Assembly (NCBI GenBank): GCA_905234425.1
Contig: CAJOHR010000007.1
Span: forward strand, 1-41,710
DNA: 41,710 bases
Source of the DNA: an uncultured Oscillospiraceae bacterium
GTDB lineage: Bacteria > Bacillota > Clostridia > Oscillospirales > Oscillospiraceae
Direction of reading: 5' to 3'
Shown in pieces: positions 1 through 8,050 of the stretch. The first letter of the stretch is position 1. Each line of letters starts with the position of its first letter. The notes under the pieces were generated by a model. The model was not told the origin of the DNA, did no database searches, and worked only from the letters and a program-made list of their open reading frames with translations. Both the position numbers and the translations under genes were made by a program.

Positions 1-333
1 CTTGTCCTCCGGGCGGAGCTCCGTGATTGGATGCGGAATCCCGGCGGGATTCTCCACGGCGGTATCACCGCCTCGCTTCTGGATTTCACCATGGGCATTC
101 TGGCCCGGTACTGCACCGGAGGACGAATGACGCCCACTGTGTCCATGGACGTGGGCTATCTCCGGGCAGGCCCTACAAAGGGCGCCGTTTACATGAAGGC
201 CAAGATCGTAAAGCCGGGCCGGCGCTTTGTCCACGCTGCCTGCACCCTGTGGGCAGAGGGACAGGAGGACCGCCCGCTGGCCACGGCCACAGGGATCTAC
301 AGTGTCCCGAAAGGGGAGGCGGGATCGACGTAA
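1..333 (+). CDS. PaaI-like hotdog-fold thioesterase, 5' end outside window
   Basis: The reading frame is open from the first base, so the gene starts upstream; 110 residues are visible. The segment around DWMRNPGGILHGG followed by a Leu/Asp-rich helix matches the active-site helix of PaaI-type hotdog acyl-CoA thioesterases, where Asn and the HGG motif contribute to catalysis. Such enzymes hydrolyse acyl- or aryl-CoA esters in the cytoplasm. The C-terminal strands (VSMDVGYLRAG, GAVYMKAKIVKPGRR) fit the hotdog beta-sheet. The ATG at position 31 lies inside the conserved core and is not the real start. The substrate cannot be read from the sequence. No terminator is visible before the metF promoter. 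Confidence 0.72.
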   Translation, partial: LVLRAELRDWMRNPGGILHGGITASLLDFTMGILARYCTGGRMTPTVSMDVGYLRAGPTKGAVYMKAKIVKPGRRFVHAACTLWAEGQEDRPLATATGIYSVPKGEAGST

Positions 334-418
334 TTCAGAAGAAACGGGTCCCAAGGACGCAGCAGAGCGGGAGTTTCCTGGGTCACACACATTTCATATA
401 TGAATTATAAGAAATAAC

Positions 419-447
419 TTGCATATCGACAGATACTGTGGTATAGT
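419..447 (+). promoter_or_regulatory. Sigma-A promoter of metF
   Basis: TTGCAT at 419-424 and TATAGT at 442-447 are separated by 17 bases, about 35 bases upstream of the metF start. No S-box or cobalamin riboswitch fits in the short leader. Confidence 0.7.
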
Positions 448-481
448 GATTCATAATACCAACCGCTTGGAGGGAAAACAT

Positions 482-1348
482 ATGAGAATCAGCGAGCTTG
501 TGGAACAAAAGCCCTATTCCGTGTCCTTTGAGGTGTTTCCGCCCAAGACCCAGGATACGGTGGAATCCGTCACCACGGCGGCGCGGAAGATCGCCGACCT
601 GGACCCGGTCTTTATGAGCGTTACATACGGCGCCGGCGGCGGCACCAGCGACTATACCGTGGCGGTGGCCAAGGATCTCCAGGACAACAAGGGGATCCCC
701 ATGATGGCCCATCTCACCTGCATCACCTCGGACCGGGCCAGGATCCGGGATCAGCTCCAAAAGCTCCAGGACGCCGGGATCCGCAACATTCTGGCTCTGC
801 GGGGCGACATTCCCGAGGGCTTTGAGCCCACGGAGCTGCATTACCGCCATGCCATCGAGCTGGTGAAGGAGATCAAAGCCTTTGACGACAGCTTCTGCGT
901 GGCCGGCGCCTGCTATCCCGAGGCTCATCCGGAGGCGGCCACGGAAGCCGAGGACATCGCCCGCCTGAAGGAGAAGGTGGACGCCGGCCTGGACTTCCTT
1001 GTGACCCAGATGTTCTTCGACAATGCCGTGTTCTACAGCTATATGTACCGGCTCCGGGAAGCTGGAATCCAGGTTCCGGTCCATCCCGGCATCATGCCCA
1101 TCGTCAACGCCGCCCAGGTGAAGCGGACGCTGAAGCTGTCCGGCTCCCAACTCCCCCAGCGTTTCCGTCGGATCATCGACACCTTTGGCAATGATCCGGC
1201 AGCCATGCGTCAGGCGGGCATCGCCTACGCCACGGACCAGATCATCGATCTGTTTGCCAACGGGTTCCGGACGGTCCACGTCTATTCCATGAACAACCCC
1301 ACCGTGGCCGCGGCCATTATGGACAATCTGCGGGACATTATCAAGTGA
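482..1348 (+). CDS. metF: Methylenetetrahydrofolate reductase
   Basis: Reduces 5,10-methylene-THF to 5-methyl-THF, the methyl donor for methionine synthesis (and for acetogenic pathways where present). The 288-residue length is normal for a bacterial MetF. The N-terminal SFEVFPPK strand, TYGAGGGTSDYT, and the ALRGDIP and GACYPEAHPEA segments are typical of the FAD-binding TIM barrel. The start is ATG 482, preceded by GGAGGG at a good distance; the frame opens 63 bases earlier but that part overlaps the promoter. It appears monocistronic, with its own promoter and a strong terminator just after the stop. No MetV-like partner or methionine synthase is adjacent. Confidence 0.95.
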   Translation: MRISELVEQKPYSVSFEVFPPKTQDTVESVTTAARKIADLDPVFMSVTYGAGGGTSDYTVAVAKDLQDNKGIPMMAHLTCITSDRARIRDQLQKLQDAGIRNILALRGDIPEGFEPTELHYRHAIELVKEIKAFDDSFCVAGACYPEAHPEAATEAEDIARLKEKVDAGLDFLVTQMFFDNAVFYSYMYRLREAGIQVPVHPGIMPIVNAAQVKRTLKLSGSQLPQRFRRIIDTFGNDPAAMRQAGIAYATDQIIDLFANGFRTVHVYSMNNPTVAAAIMDNLRDIIK

Positions 1349-1360
1349 TAGAATAAATAG

Positions 1361-1400
1361 CCGTGCTTTGCGCTGAATTGGTGCAAAGCACGGCAAATTT
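1361..1400 (+). terminator. Intrinsic terminator of metF
   Basis: An 11-bp perfect stem (CCGTGCTTTGC at 1361-1371 with GCAAAGCACGG at 1383-1393) has an 11-base loop and is followed by an A/T-rich tail with a TTTT run. Confidence 0.75.
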
Positions 1401-1433
1401 TCGAAAAACGCAAAAATCCCCTTAGGTCAGGGG

Positions 1434-1464
1434 TTGCTCATGACGCAGCGTCATATGCTATTGT
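1434..1464 (+). promoter_or_regulatory. MerR-type promoter with 19-bp spacer and internal dyad
   Basis: TTGCTC (1434-1439) and TATTGT (1459-1464) are 19 bases apart. The spacer contains a perfect inverted repeat, ATGACGC-A-GCGTCAT (1440-1454). An over-long spacer with a dyad between the -35 and -10 elements is the hallmark of MerR-family operators, so the gene is probably autoregulated. Confidence 0.65.
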
Positions 1465-1485
1465 CGGGGCAGGAGGTGAAAAGCT

Positions 1486-2232
1486 GTGTCACAATATTCC
1501 ACCGGGGAGCTGGCCAGGCTCTGCGGCGTCACGGTCCGAACGGTCCAGTATTATGATAAACGGGGAATCCTGGTTCCCAGCGCCCTGACCGAGGGCGGCA
1601 GGCGGCTCTACTCCGAGGACGACCGCAAACGGATGCAGATCATCTGCTTTCTCCGGGAGCTGGGCCTTTCCATTGACGCAATTTCCCGGCTGCTGTCAGA
1701 GGAAAATCCGGGCAGTGTGATCAATCTGCTTTTGGAGCAGCAAGCCCAGGTGCTCAAGGAAGAGCTGGAGGACCGGCAGAAGAAGCTGGAGCGGCTCACG
1801 AAGCTGAAACGGGAGCTTGCATCCCTGGACCGTCTATCCCTGGAATCCATCGGTGACATTGCGTATCAAATGACGAACAGACAGAAGCTGAAAAAGATCC
1901 ACCGCACCATGCTTTTGACGGCCGTTCCCTTTTCGCTGTTGGAGATCGGAACTCTGCTGCTATGGATTTTGGGCGGGATCTGGTGGCCCTTTGCGATCTA
2001 TCTCGTCTGTGCGATTCCTTATGCCGTCTGGGTGTCAAAATTCTATTTTAACAGCGTGGCCTATATCTGCCCCCAATGCCACAAAGCGTTTGTACCGCCT
2101 TTTTGGGAGGCGTTCTGGGCGCCCCATTTTCCGAAAACCAGGAAGCTCATATGTCCATCCTGCGGAACGCGCAGCTATTGCGTGGAGGTGGCCAGAGAGG
2201 AAGGCCGGGAGTATCCGAAGCGTGAGGTATGA
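1486..2232 (+). CDS. Membrane-anchored MerR-family regulator with zinc ribbon
   Basis: Residues 1-75 are a MerR winged helix (STGELARLCGVTVRTVQYYDKRGIL, then a GRRLYSEDD wing). Residues 80-118 are the usual antiparallel coiled-coil dimerisation helix, rich in Leu, Glu and Lys. Two hydrophobic segments follow (about 141-163 and 166-185), then a C-terminal segment with CPQC (195-198) and CPSC (223-226), which looks like a zinc ribbon. The start is GTG 1486, seven bases after AGGAGGTG. A soluble MerR normally ends in a short effector-binding region; here the effector part is replaced by a membrane module, suggesting sensing of membrane or metal/redox state. Target genes are unknown beyond the self-operator upstream. 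Confidence 0.85.
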   Translation: MSQYSTGELARLCGVTVRTVQYYDKRGILVPSALTEGGRRLYSEDDRKRMQIICFLRELGLSIDAISRLLSEENPGSVINLLLEQQAQVLKEELEDRQKKLERLTKLKRELASLDRLSLESIGDIAYQMTNRQKLKKIHRTMLLTAVPFSLLEIGTLLLWILGGIWWPFAIYLVCAIPYAVWVSKFYFNSVAYICPQCHKAFVPPFWEAFWAPHFPKTRKLICPSCGTRSYCVEVAREEGREYPKREV

Positions 2233-2243
2233 TCTGAAAACAA

Positions 2244-2274
2244 AGGAGACCGCGAAACGCGGTCTCCTCTGTTT
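2244..2274. terminator. Bidirectional terminator between convergent genes
   Basis: Stem GGAGACCGCG/CGCGGTCTCC (2245-2254 with 2258-2267) with an AAA loop. T-rich tracts follow on both strands (TCTGTTTT on plus, TTTGTTTT on minus). It serves the MerR gene and the convergent SLH hydrolase gene. Confidence 0.8.
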
Positions 2275-3867
2275 TCATGGATTGCAGGATTTACATGGGA
2301 CATATCCCGCCTCAATCAGGTCGTACCGGCTGCCGGTAAACTCCATCCGGTTTGCCGCCGAGATCTTCCCTGCGCTGGTACACCAGGGATAGTGGAACCG
2401 TTTGGTGGAGGTGTTGAGCACATAATCCCCGATTCCGCCGGGATCAGCGGTGGGCTGCACCGTGTCGCCGTCGCCGGATACCAAAGTGTCCGCGTCTTTG
2501 TTCCGTTCCACATCAAAATACACGTTTGTCCCGTCGCTGACGCAGTGGATCTGCCCCTGGAGGTCCGTCCGGTATACCGTGGTTCCCGCGTCCCGCAGAC
2601 GGCTCAAGGTCCCTTCGGCGGGGTGGCCATAGGAATTTCCTGTGCCAACAGAAATCACACTGTACCGGGGCATGACCGCCCGCAGGAAGGGGTAGCCGGA
2701 GGAACTGTCGCTGCCGTGGTGTCCCACCTTCAATACTGTGCTTTGCAGGGAAAACCCGGCGTCCAGAATGTCCTGCTCCTCCTCCCGTTCCGCATCTCCG
2801 GTGAAGAGAAAAGCGGTGTTTCCGTAGACGATCCGCAGGACCAGAGACATGTTGTTGTGATCTCCGGAGGACCGGATAGGTCCCAGGAACGTGACTCTGG
2901 CGGAGCCCAGGAGAAAGCTGTCGCCCGGGGAGGGGACGGAAAAGGCCTTGCCCTGATTGCCGAGATACTTGACCGCATTCCCGAAGGCCTTGGAGTCGTA
3001 GCTTGTGACAGAGCAATAGGCCTTGCCCACCGCAGCATAGTTGAGCGCGCCCGCCAGACCGCCCACATGATCCTCATGGGCGTGGGTGGCGATCATGTAA
3101 TCCAGGTAATCCGCACCCTGATCCTTGAGAAAGGCGTAGATCAAGGAGGAATCCGCCACATTGCCGCCGTCGATCAGCATGGTGTGGCCGTCACAGCGCA
3201 CAAAGGCGGCGTCCGCCTGCCCCACATCCAGAAAATAAACCTCAAAGCCGGAGGAATCCGAAGAAAAGACCAGAAATGCCCTGTAGACCGTTACGATGGC
3301 CTCCTGGGTGGTCAGGGTTCCGTTGGGATCAAACCGGTTGTTTTCCTTGCCCTTGATGATTCCGGCATGGACCGGCCAGCCCAGCTCGCTGCTTGCCCAG
3401 TGCCCCGCCATGTCGGAAAACCCGTGGGAATACCCGTCGGTGTCGATACCCATCACATGGGCAATACGATTGATGACGGCGGCCAGTTCCGCACGAAGCA
3501 GGGTCCCCTTGGGGTCGAACCGTCCTCCGTCCTTTCCCTTCAGAATCCCCAGAGCGTGGCAGGCCAGCACATTGGAATTTCCGGTGTCAGGAAAAGCCGT
3601 TTCCTGAACGGTCAGGCCGCGGTCCGAAAGGATTTGATCTATAGGCTGGTGGGTGGATGCTTCCAGAAGCCGGACGAATATCTCCGCAACTGCTTCCCGG
3701 GAAATGGGCGACTGATACCGCTGCTGCAGGGCTTCCGGCACAAGACCGCAGTCTATGGCGCCTGAAACCTCCGACGCTGCCCATGGGGACGGCGCTGCCA
3801 GGACTGCGGGAGAGAGCAGCATGGAAAGGATCAGCAGAATGCTTGTCAGCCGCAGAATATGCTTCAT
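2275..3867 (-). CDS. S-layer-anchored ComEC-like metallo-beta-lactamase-fold hydrolase
   Basis: A 530-residue exported protein. A signal peptide (1-25, ending AVLAA) precedes roughly two to three S-layer homology repeats (about 28-205, with FPD/FSDM.GHW and GRFDP..T.TR-like motifs), which bind the cell wall. Residues 208-450 are a metallo-beta-lactamase domain of the type found at the C-terminus of ComEC and in stand-alone late-competence proteins: DVGQADA, LIDGG, THAHEDHVGG (metal ligands 262-267), FTGDAE and VGHHGS. The last 50 residues (HYPWC..., VPCKSC) form a Cys/His module seen at the ends of exported nucleases and hydrolases. The start is ATG 3867 after GGAGGGAGGA. It probably acts on nucleic acid or a phosphoester outside the cell; the substrate is inferred from the fold only. 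Confidence 0.85.
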   Translation of the reverse strand: MKHILRLTSILLILSMLLSPAVLAAPSPWAASEVSGAIDCGLVPEALQQRYQSPISREAVAEIFVRLLEASTHQPIDQILSDRGLTVQETAFPDTGNSNVLACHALGILKGKDGGRFDPKGTLLRAELAAVINRIAHVMGIDTDGYSHGFSDMAGHWASSELGWPVHAGIIKGKENNRFDPNGTLTTQEAIVTVYRAFLVFSSDSSGFEVYFLDVGQADAAFVRCDGHTMLIDGGNVADSSLIYAFLKDQGADYLDYMIATHAHEDHVGGLAGALNYAAVGKAYCSVTSYDSKAFGNAVKYLGNQGKAFSVPSPGDSFLLGSARVTFLGPIRSSGDHNNMSLVLRIVYGNTAFLFTGDAEREEEQDILDAGFSLQSTVLKVGHHGSDSSSGYPFLRAVMPRYSVISVGTGNSYGHPAEGTLSRLRDAGTTVYRTDLQGQIHCVSDGTNVYFDVERNKDADTLVSGDGDTVQPTADPGGIGDYVLNTSTKRFHYPWCTSAGKISAANRMEFTGSRYDLIEAGYVPCKSCNP

Positions 3868-3891
3868 AGTGTTCCTCCCTCCTTTGCTTCC

Positions 3892-3920
3892 AGAATAATG
3901 GATTTTTTCCGGGAATGCAA
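3892..3920 (-). promoter_or_regulatory. Promoter of the SLH hydrolase gene
   Basis: On the minus strand TTGCAT (3920-3915) and TATTCT (3897-3892) are 17 bases apart, about 25 bases upstream of the ATG. Confidence 0.5.
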
Positions 3921-3940
3921 GGGAACGGTTGTATACGAAT

Positions 3941-3968
3941 CAAAAAAGGACGCGCCAACGGCGCGTCC
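3941..3968 (-). terminator. Terminator of the diguanylate cyclase gene
   Basis: A 9-bp perfect stem (GGACGCGCC 3948-3956 with GGCGCGTCC 3960-3968) has a 3-base loop, and on the minus strand TTTTTTG follows directly. Confidence 0.85.
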
Positions 3969-3978
3969 CTGTCAGTTA

Positions 3979-5478
3979 TCATGCAGAAACCAGATCGGAA
4001 TAGAAGGTCAGGCCGCAGCGGCCGTTTCGTTTCGTCTCATAGAGGGCCCGATCCGCCTGTTCGTAAAGCTCCGTGCTGTCGGCGGCGTCGCTGCCCCGGG
4101 CAATGCCCACGCTGATGGTGATAGCCGGGAGCCCGTCCGAGGTGTCCGTCAGCTCCTGATTGATCCGCTTGACCCGGTCCCGGATCAGGTCATATTGGGC
4201 CGGACCTGTGTTGCGCATCAGAACGGTGAATTCATCGCCGCCGATGCGGCAAATGGAATCGTCGGAGCGGAAGCTGTGGCTGATGGCCCTGGCAATCTTC
4301 TGGAGGGTCCGGTCTCCGACTTCATGCCCGTAGCTGTCGTTGACCTGCTTGAACCGGTCTCCGTCCACCAGAAGCAGCAGGGTGGAGTCAAGATCCATCC
4401 GGGACAAAAGCAGATCATATCCCGCCCGGTTATATACGCCCGTGAGGGAGTCGTGGGTGGCGTTGAAGATCTCCTTCTGCAGCAGCTTCTGCTCGTCGGA
4501 GTCGTCACGGACAGTGAGAAAGGAGCCGATGTTCCTGCCCTTTTCATCTGTCAGCATGCGGCGCTCCATCACGTAGCTCTGGACCGTTTCACCGGAGCCG
4601 GTAATGTGGGAGCCGGACCAGTTTTCACCGTCTGCACCGGTGCTGCCCAAAATCCGGTTCAAACGGTCCGTGGCCTGCTCATAGTCGCCCTCTTCCAGAT
4701 CAACAAGCTCCATGCCCCGAATGTTTGTCCAGATGCACTGGCCGTTGACGTCGAAGAAAAACAGCGCGTAAGGCATTTCGGAGGCTACCGTGGCCAGCAT
4801 CCGGTCCAGAAGCCGGAAGGGGCGGTAATAGAGGGAGAAATAAAAGACCAGAATGCCGAAGACGCCGAAGCCCAGCATGGACCGGTCCATGGGTGTTCTG
4901 GAAAAGATGTAAATGGTTTCCCAGACGGTGGTTACGACCATGGAGAAGAAAATAACGCCGTAGCGCTCGGAGTCAATGCGCGGAGACCAGAGTCCCTGGA
5001 GAAAGAAAACAACCAGGTTCACAGTCAGAATACCATAGTCCACAATGCGGTGGAAGGTCTGGCCGAGATAAGGCACCAGGCGATAATAAGGCGCTCCGTA
5101 GGCGATGATGACCTCCGTCGTGAAAGCGTGCCCCGTGTAGATGTTGCAAATGAGCTGAACCGCGTCGAGACCCAAAATAATATAGAGGGGAACGTAGACG
5201 CGCCAAGACCAGGAGAAGCGGCAGTAGGCGTCGGTAAACCGCGTCAGAGCAAACATCACCAGATCCATGCCCAGAAAGTAGATGTAACAGCCCACAATGG
5301 ATAGCGTCCGGTACGTGGAAAAGATGAGGATCATATTGCCTACCATGGGCGGGAGCAGGGCCAGCAGCAAATGCATGACCGGTATGCCGATGGCCTTGCG
5401 GGAATGCCCGGCAAGAAATGCAAAGACCAGCAGCGTCAGAACGAGGCAGGCAAGAATCACTGTGTAAAGAAGCCGCAT
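3979..5478 (-). CDS. Membrane diguanylate cyclase (7TM-PAS-GGDEF)
   Basis: Makes the second messenger cyclic di-GMP from two GTP. The first ~225 residues hold about seven hydrophobic segments, resembling the 7TM sensor domain at the N-terminus of some histidine kinases. A PAS-like segment follows (FFFDVNGQCIWTN), then a GGDEF domain with HDSLTGVYNR and an intact GGDEF at about 413-417. RSDD lies five residues before GGDEF and fits the RxxD inhibitory I-site, so product inhibition is likely. I chose ATG 5478 because GGTGGTGA precedes it; upstream in-frame ATGs (5496, 5520) have weaker sites. It is a single-gene unit with its own promoter and terminator. Confidence 0.9.
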   Translation of the reverse strand: MRLLYTVILACLVLTLLVFAFLAGHSRKAIGIPVMHLLLALLPPMVGNMILIFSTYRTLSIVGCYIYFLGMDLVMFALTRFTDAYCRFSWSWRVYVPLYIILGLDAVQLICNIYTGHAFTTEVIIAYGAPYYRLVPYLGQTFHRIVDYGILTVNLVVFFLQGLWSPRIDSERYGVIFFSMVVTTVWETIYIFSRTPMDRSMLGFGVFGILVFYFSLYYRPFRLLDRMLATVASEMPYALFFFDVNGQCIWTNIRGMELVDLEEGDYEQATDRLNRILGSTGADGENWSGSHITGSGETVQSYVMERRMLTDEKGRNIGSFLTVRDDSDEQKLLQKEIFNATHDSLTGVYNRAGYDLLLSRMDLDSTLLLLVDGDRFKQVNDSYGHEVGDRTLQKIARAISHSFRSDDSICRIGGDEFTVLMRNTGPAQYDLIRDRVKRINQELTDTSDGLPAITISVGIARGSDAADSTELYEQADRALYETKRNGRCGLTFYSDLVSA

Positions 5479-5548
5479 ATCGTCACCACCATACATAAAA
5501 GACGGTTTCCCCGGTGGCAATGCCGGAAGAAGTGTATATATAAGTCGA

Positions 5549-5577
5549 ATTATACTACTTTGTTAAAAATAAATCAA
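5549..5577 (-). promoter_or_regulatory. Promoter of the 7TM diguanylate cyclase gene
   Basis: On the minus strand TTGATT (5577-5572) and a perfect TATAAT (5554-5549) are 17 bases apart. This gives a leader of about 60 bases. Confidence 0.7.
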
Positions 5578-5781
5578 TATGGGACATTACGAGAATCAAA
5601 TATTTCGATGTAAAAATGACGCCGTTTTCAAAAGACAGTTTGACAGGGAAGGGGGCAATTGCACACAAAAATCAAGACGGTTTCCCGTTTCCCTGTGCAG
5701 GAATACAAAAATGCGGTTGCCCCTTGCAAAGAAAGCGGAAATTTGGTTTAATAAGCATAAACAGTCAGGGAGGTATTATAT
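5578..5781. other. Intergenic region upstream of purE
   Basis: An A/T-rich region between divergent genes. It holds the purE promoter at its right end and two crossing complementary pairs: CAGGGAA 5644-5650 with TTCCCTG 5689-5695, and GGGGCAA 5652-5658 with TTGCCCC 5717-5723. No purine riboswitch core and no gene was found. Confidence 0.5.
5724..5752 (+). promoter_or_regulatory. Promoter of the purECMN operon
   Basis: TTGCAA (5724-5729) and TTTAAT (5747-5752) are 17 bases apart, giving a short leader to the purE start at 5782. Confidence 0.6.
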
Positions 5782-6279
5782 ATGAAAAAGGTTGCGGTCA
5801 TCATGGGCTCCGACAGCGATTTTCCCGTTGTCAAGGGCGCTCTGGTGCAGCTCAAGGCCTTCGGCGTTCCCTTTGAGGCCAGAGTCCTCTCTGCCCACAG
5901 AACGCCTGCGGAGGCCGAGGAATTTGCGAAAAACGCGGAGGCGGAGGGCTTCGGCGTCATCATTGCCGCCGCGGGCAAGGCGGCGCATCTGGGCGGCGTC
6001 CTGGCGGCGCAGACGGTGCTTCCGGTGATCGGTCTGCCCATCAAGTCCTCCTTCTGCGACGGACTGGACAGCCTGCTTTCCATTGTGCAGATGCCCTCGG
6101 GTATCCCCGTGGCCACGGTGGGCGTGAACGCCGCCGACAATGCCGGAATCCTGGCGGTCCAGATGCTTTCTCTCAGCGAACCCGCTCTGGCGGAAAAGCT
6201 CCGGGACTACAAGCGCTCCATGGCGGAAGCCGTGCTCGTGAAAAATGAAAATCTTCAGACGGAGGTAGCAAAGCTATGA
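5782..6279 (+). CDS. purE: N5-carboxyaminoimidazole ribonucleotide mutase
   Basis: Class I PurE converts N5-CAIR to CAIR in de novo purine synthesis. The 165-residue length is standard. GSDSD near the N-terminus, LSAHRTP (catalytic His region) and the AGKAAHLGG loop are visible. The start ATG follows GGGAGG. It is the first gene of an operon: its stop overlaps the purC start (ATGA). The partner purK (N5-CAIR synthetase) is not in the window. Confidence 0.95.
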   Translation: MKKVAVIMGSDSDFPVVKGALVQLKAFGVPFEARVLSAHRTPAEAEEFAKNAEAEGFGVIIAAAGKAAHLGGVLAAQTVLPVIGLPIKSSFCDGLDSLLSIVQMPSGIPVATVGVNAADNAGILAVQMLSLSEPALAEKLRDYKRSMAEAVLVKNENLQTEVAKL

Positions 6280-6986
6280 ACAAACTGGAACAGCTCTATG
6301 AGGGCAAGGCCAAGAAGGTCTTTGCCACCGACGACCCCACTCTCTGCATCGTCTCCTATAAGGACGACGCCACGGCCTTCAACGGCCAGAAGAAGGGCAC
6401 TATCCTTGGGAAGGGAGCCATCAACAACCGGCTCACCAATTACTTCATGAAGCTGCTGGAAGACAAGGGCATCCCCACCCATTTCGTGGAGGAGCTGAGC
6501 GACACCGACACGGTGGTGAAAAAGGTTACGATCGTCCCCCTGGAGGTCATCATCCGCAACATCTCCGCCGGGTCTTTTGCCCAGCGGTTCGGTGTGGAGG
6601 AGGGCATTGTGTTCTCTGAGCCCACCATCGAGTTCTCCTACAAGTGCGACGAGCTCAACGATCCCCTGATGAACGCCTATCATGCCGTGGCCCTGAAGCT
6701 GGCCACCTGGGACGAGATCGACACCATCAAAAAATATGCCTTTGCCGTCAATGACGCCCTCAAGGAGTTCTGGAGCTCCGTGGGCGTGACCCTGGTGGAC
6801 TTCAAGCTGGAGTTCGGCAAGCTCCCCGACGGGACCATTATCCTGGCCGACGAGATCAGCCCCGACACGGCCCGGCTCTGGGATTCCAAGACGGGGGAGA
6901 AGCTGGATAAGGACCGGTTCCGCCGGGATCTGGGCGGCGTGGAAGACGCCTACCAGGAGGTCCTGCGCCGGGTGCTGGGCAAGTAA
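6276..6986 (+). CDS. purC: Phosphoribosylaminoimidazole-succinocarboxamide synthase
   Basis: SAICAR synthetase joins CAIR and aspartate using ATP. The 236 residues match the compact bacterial form. EGKAKKVF at the N-terminus (ATP-binding hairpin), RNISAGSFAQRFG, and LVDFKLEFG followed by LADEISPDTARLWD are family signatures. The ATG overlaps the purE stop by four bases and is preceded by GGAGG, so the two are translationally coupled. Confidence 0.96.
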   Translation: MNKLEQLYEGKAKKVFATDDPTLCIVSYKDDATAFNGQKKGTILGKGAINNRLTNYFMKLLEDKGIPTHFVEELSDTDTVVKKVTIVPLEVIIRNISAGSFAQRFGVEEGIVFSEPTIEFSYKCDELNDPLMNAYHAVALKLATWDEIDTIKKYAFAVNDALKEFWSSVGVTLVDFKLEFGKLPDGTIILADEISPDTARLWDSKTGEKLDKDRFRRDLGGVEDAYQEVLRRVLGK

Positions 6987-7009
6987 GAGATGATCGGGGG
7001 TAGACGAAC

Positions 7010-8050
7010 ATGAGTATCAGCAAGAGCGACAGCTACGCAGCGGCCGGTGTGGACGTCACCGCCGGCTATGAGGCGGTCAACCGCATCAAGCCCCTGGTGG
7101 AGAGCACGAACATTCCCGGCGTCATCGGCGGCCTGGGCGGCTTCGGCGGCCTGTTTGCGCCGCAGACCTCCGGCATGGAGGAGCCGGTCCTGGTGTCCGG
7201 CACCGACGGCGTGGGCACCAAGCTGAAAATCGCTTTTTTGATGGACAGGCACAACACCGTGGGCATCGACTGCGTGGCCATGTGCGTCAACGACATCGTG
7301 TGCGCCGGGGCCAGCCCCATGTTCTTCCTGGATTATGTGGCCTGCGGCAAGAATCTGCCGGAGCGGATCGAGCAGATCGTCTCCGGTATCGCCGAGGGCT
7401 GCCGACAGGCCGGCTGCGCCCTTATCGGCGGCGAGACGGCGGAAATGCCCGGCTTCTATCCGGAGGACGAATACGATCTGGCAGGCTTCTCCGTGGGCAT
7501 CGTGGACAGGAAGAAGATCCTGGACGGCAGCAATATCGTTCCGGGGGACGTGCTGATCGGCCTGGGCTCCAGCGGCATCCATTCCAACGGCTACAGCCTG
7601 GTCCGGAAGGTGCTGGACATTGAAAACGCCGATCTGAAAACCACTGTGCCGGAGCTGGGATGCAGCCTGGGTGAGGAACTGCTCAAGCCCACCCGGATCT
7701 ACGTCCGGCCTGTGAAGGCCCTTCTGGAGGCCGGCCTTCGGGTCAAGGGCATCAGCCACATCACCGGCGGCGGTCTCTATGAGAATGTGCCCAGAATGCT
7801 CCCCGAGGGCGTCTGCGCCGAGATCCAGAAATCCTCCATTCCCGTGCCGCCTATCTTCACCCTGATCCAGCAGCGGGGCAGCATCCCCGAGCGGGATATG
7901 TACAACACCTTCAACATGGGCGTGGGCCTTGTGATGGCGGTGGAGAAGGAGGATACGGGCGCCGTGGTGGACATGATGACCCGCTGCGGCCAGCGTCCAT
8001 ACATCATCGGCCGGTGCGTTGCCGGAGAAAAGGGCGTGGAGCTATGGTGA
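7010..8050 (+). CDS. purM: Phosphoribosylformylglycinamidine cyclo-ligase (AIR synthetase)
   Basis: Closes the imidazole ring of AIR with ATP. At 346 residues the length is normal. DSYAAAGVD at the N-terminus, [21 protein letters not shown] and the [16 protein letters not shown] and [10 protein letters not shown] motifs define the PurM fold. It starts 23 bases after purC with GGGGGTAG upstream, and its end overlaps the purN start. Confidence 0.96.
   Translation: MSISKSDSYAAAGVDVTAGYEAVNRIKPLVESTNIPGVIGGLGGFGGLFAPQTSGMEEPVLVSGTDGVGTKLKIAFLMDRHNTVGIDCVAMCVNDIVCAGASPMFFLDYVACGKNLPERIEQIVSGIAEGCRQAGCALIGGETAEMPGFYPEDEYDLAGFSVGIVDRKKILDGSNIVPGDVLIGLGSSGIHSNGYSLVRKVLDIENADLKTTVPELGCSLGEELLKPTRIYVRPVKALLEAGLRVKGISHITGGGLYENVPRMLPEGVCAEIQKSSIPVPPIFTLIQQRGSIPERDMYNTFNMGVGLVMAVEKEDTGAVVDMMTRCGQRPYIIGRCVAGEKGVELW

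Noticed and set aside
334-481. S-box, cobalamin or T-box leader upstream of metF
   Set aside because: The promoter leaves only about 30 bases of leader, too short for any of these elements.
383-1396. Long minus-strand frame opposite metF, and similar frames opposite other genes
   Set aside because: These are shadows caused by GC-rich codon use; the plus-strand product is a clear MetF and the minus frame has no recognisable protein features.
3979-5478. Histidine kinase, because of the 7TM sensor-like N-terminus
   Set aside because: The C-terminal half is a complete GGDEF domain and there is no kinase H-box or ATPase domain.
5578-5781. Purine riboswitch upstream of purE
   Set aside because: The conserved loop bases and three-stem core of the purine riboswitch are not found.
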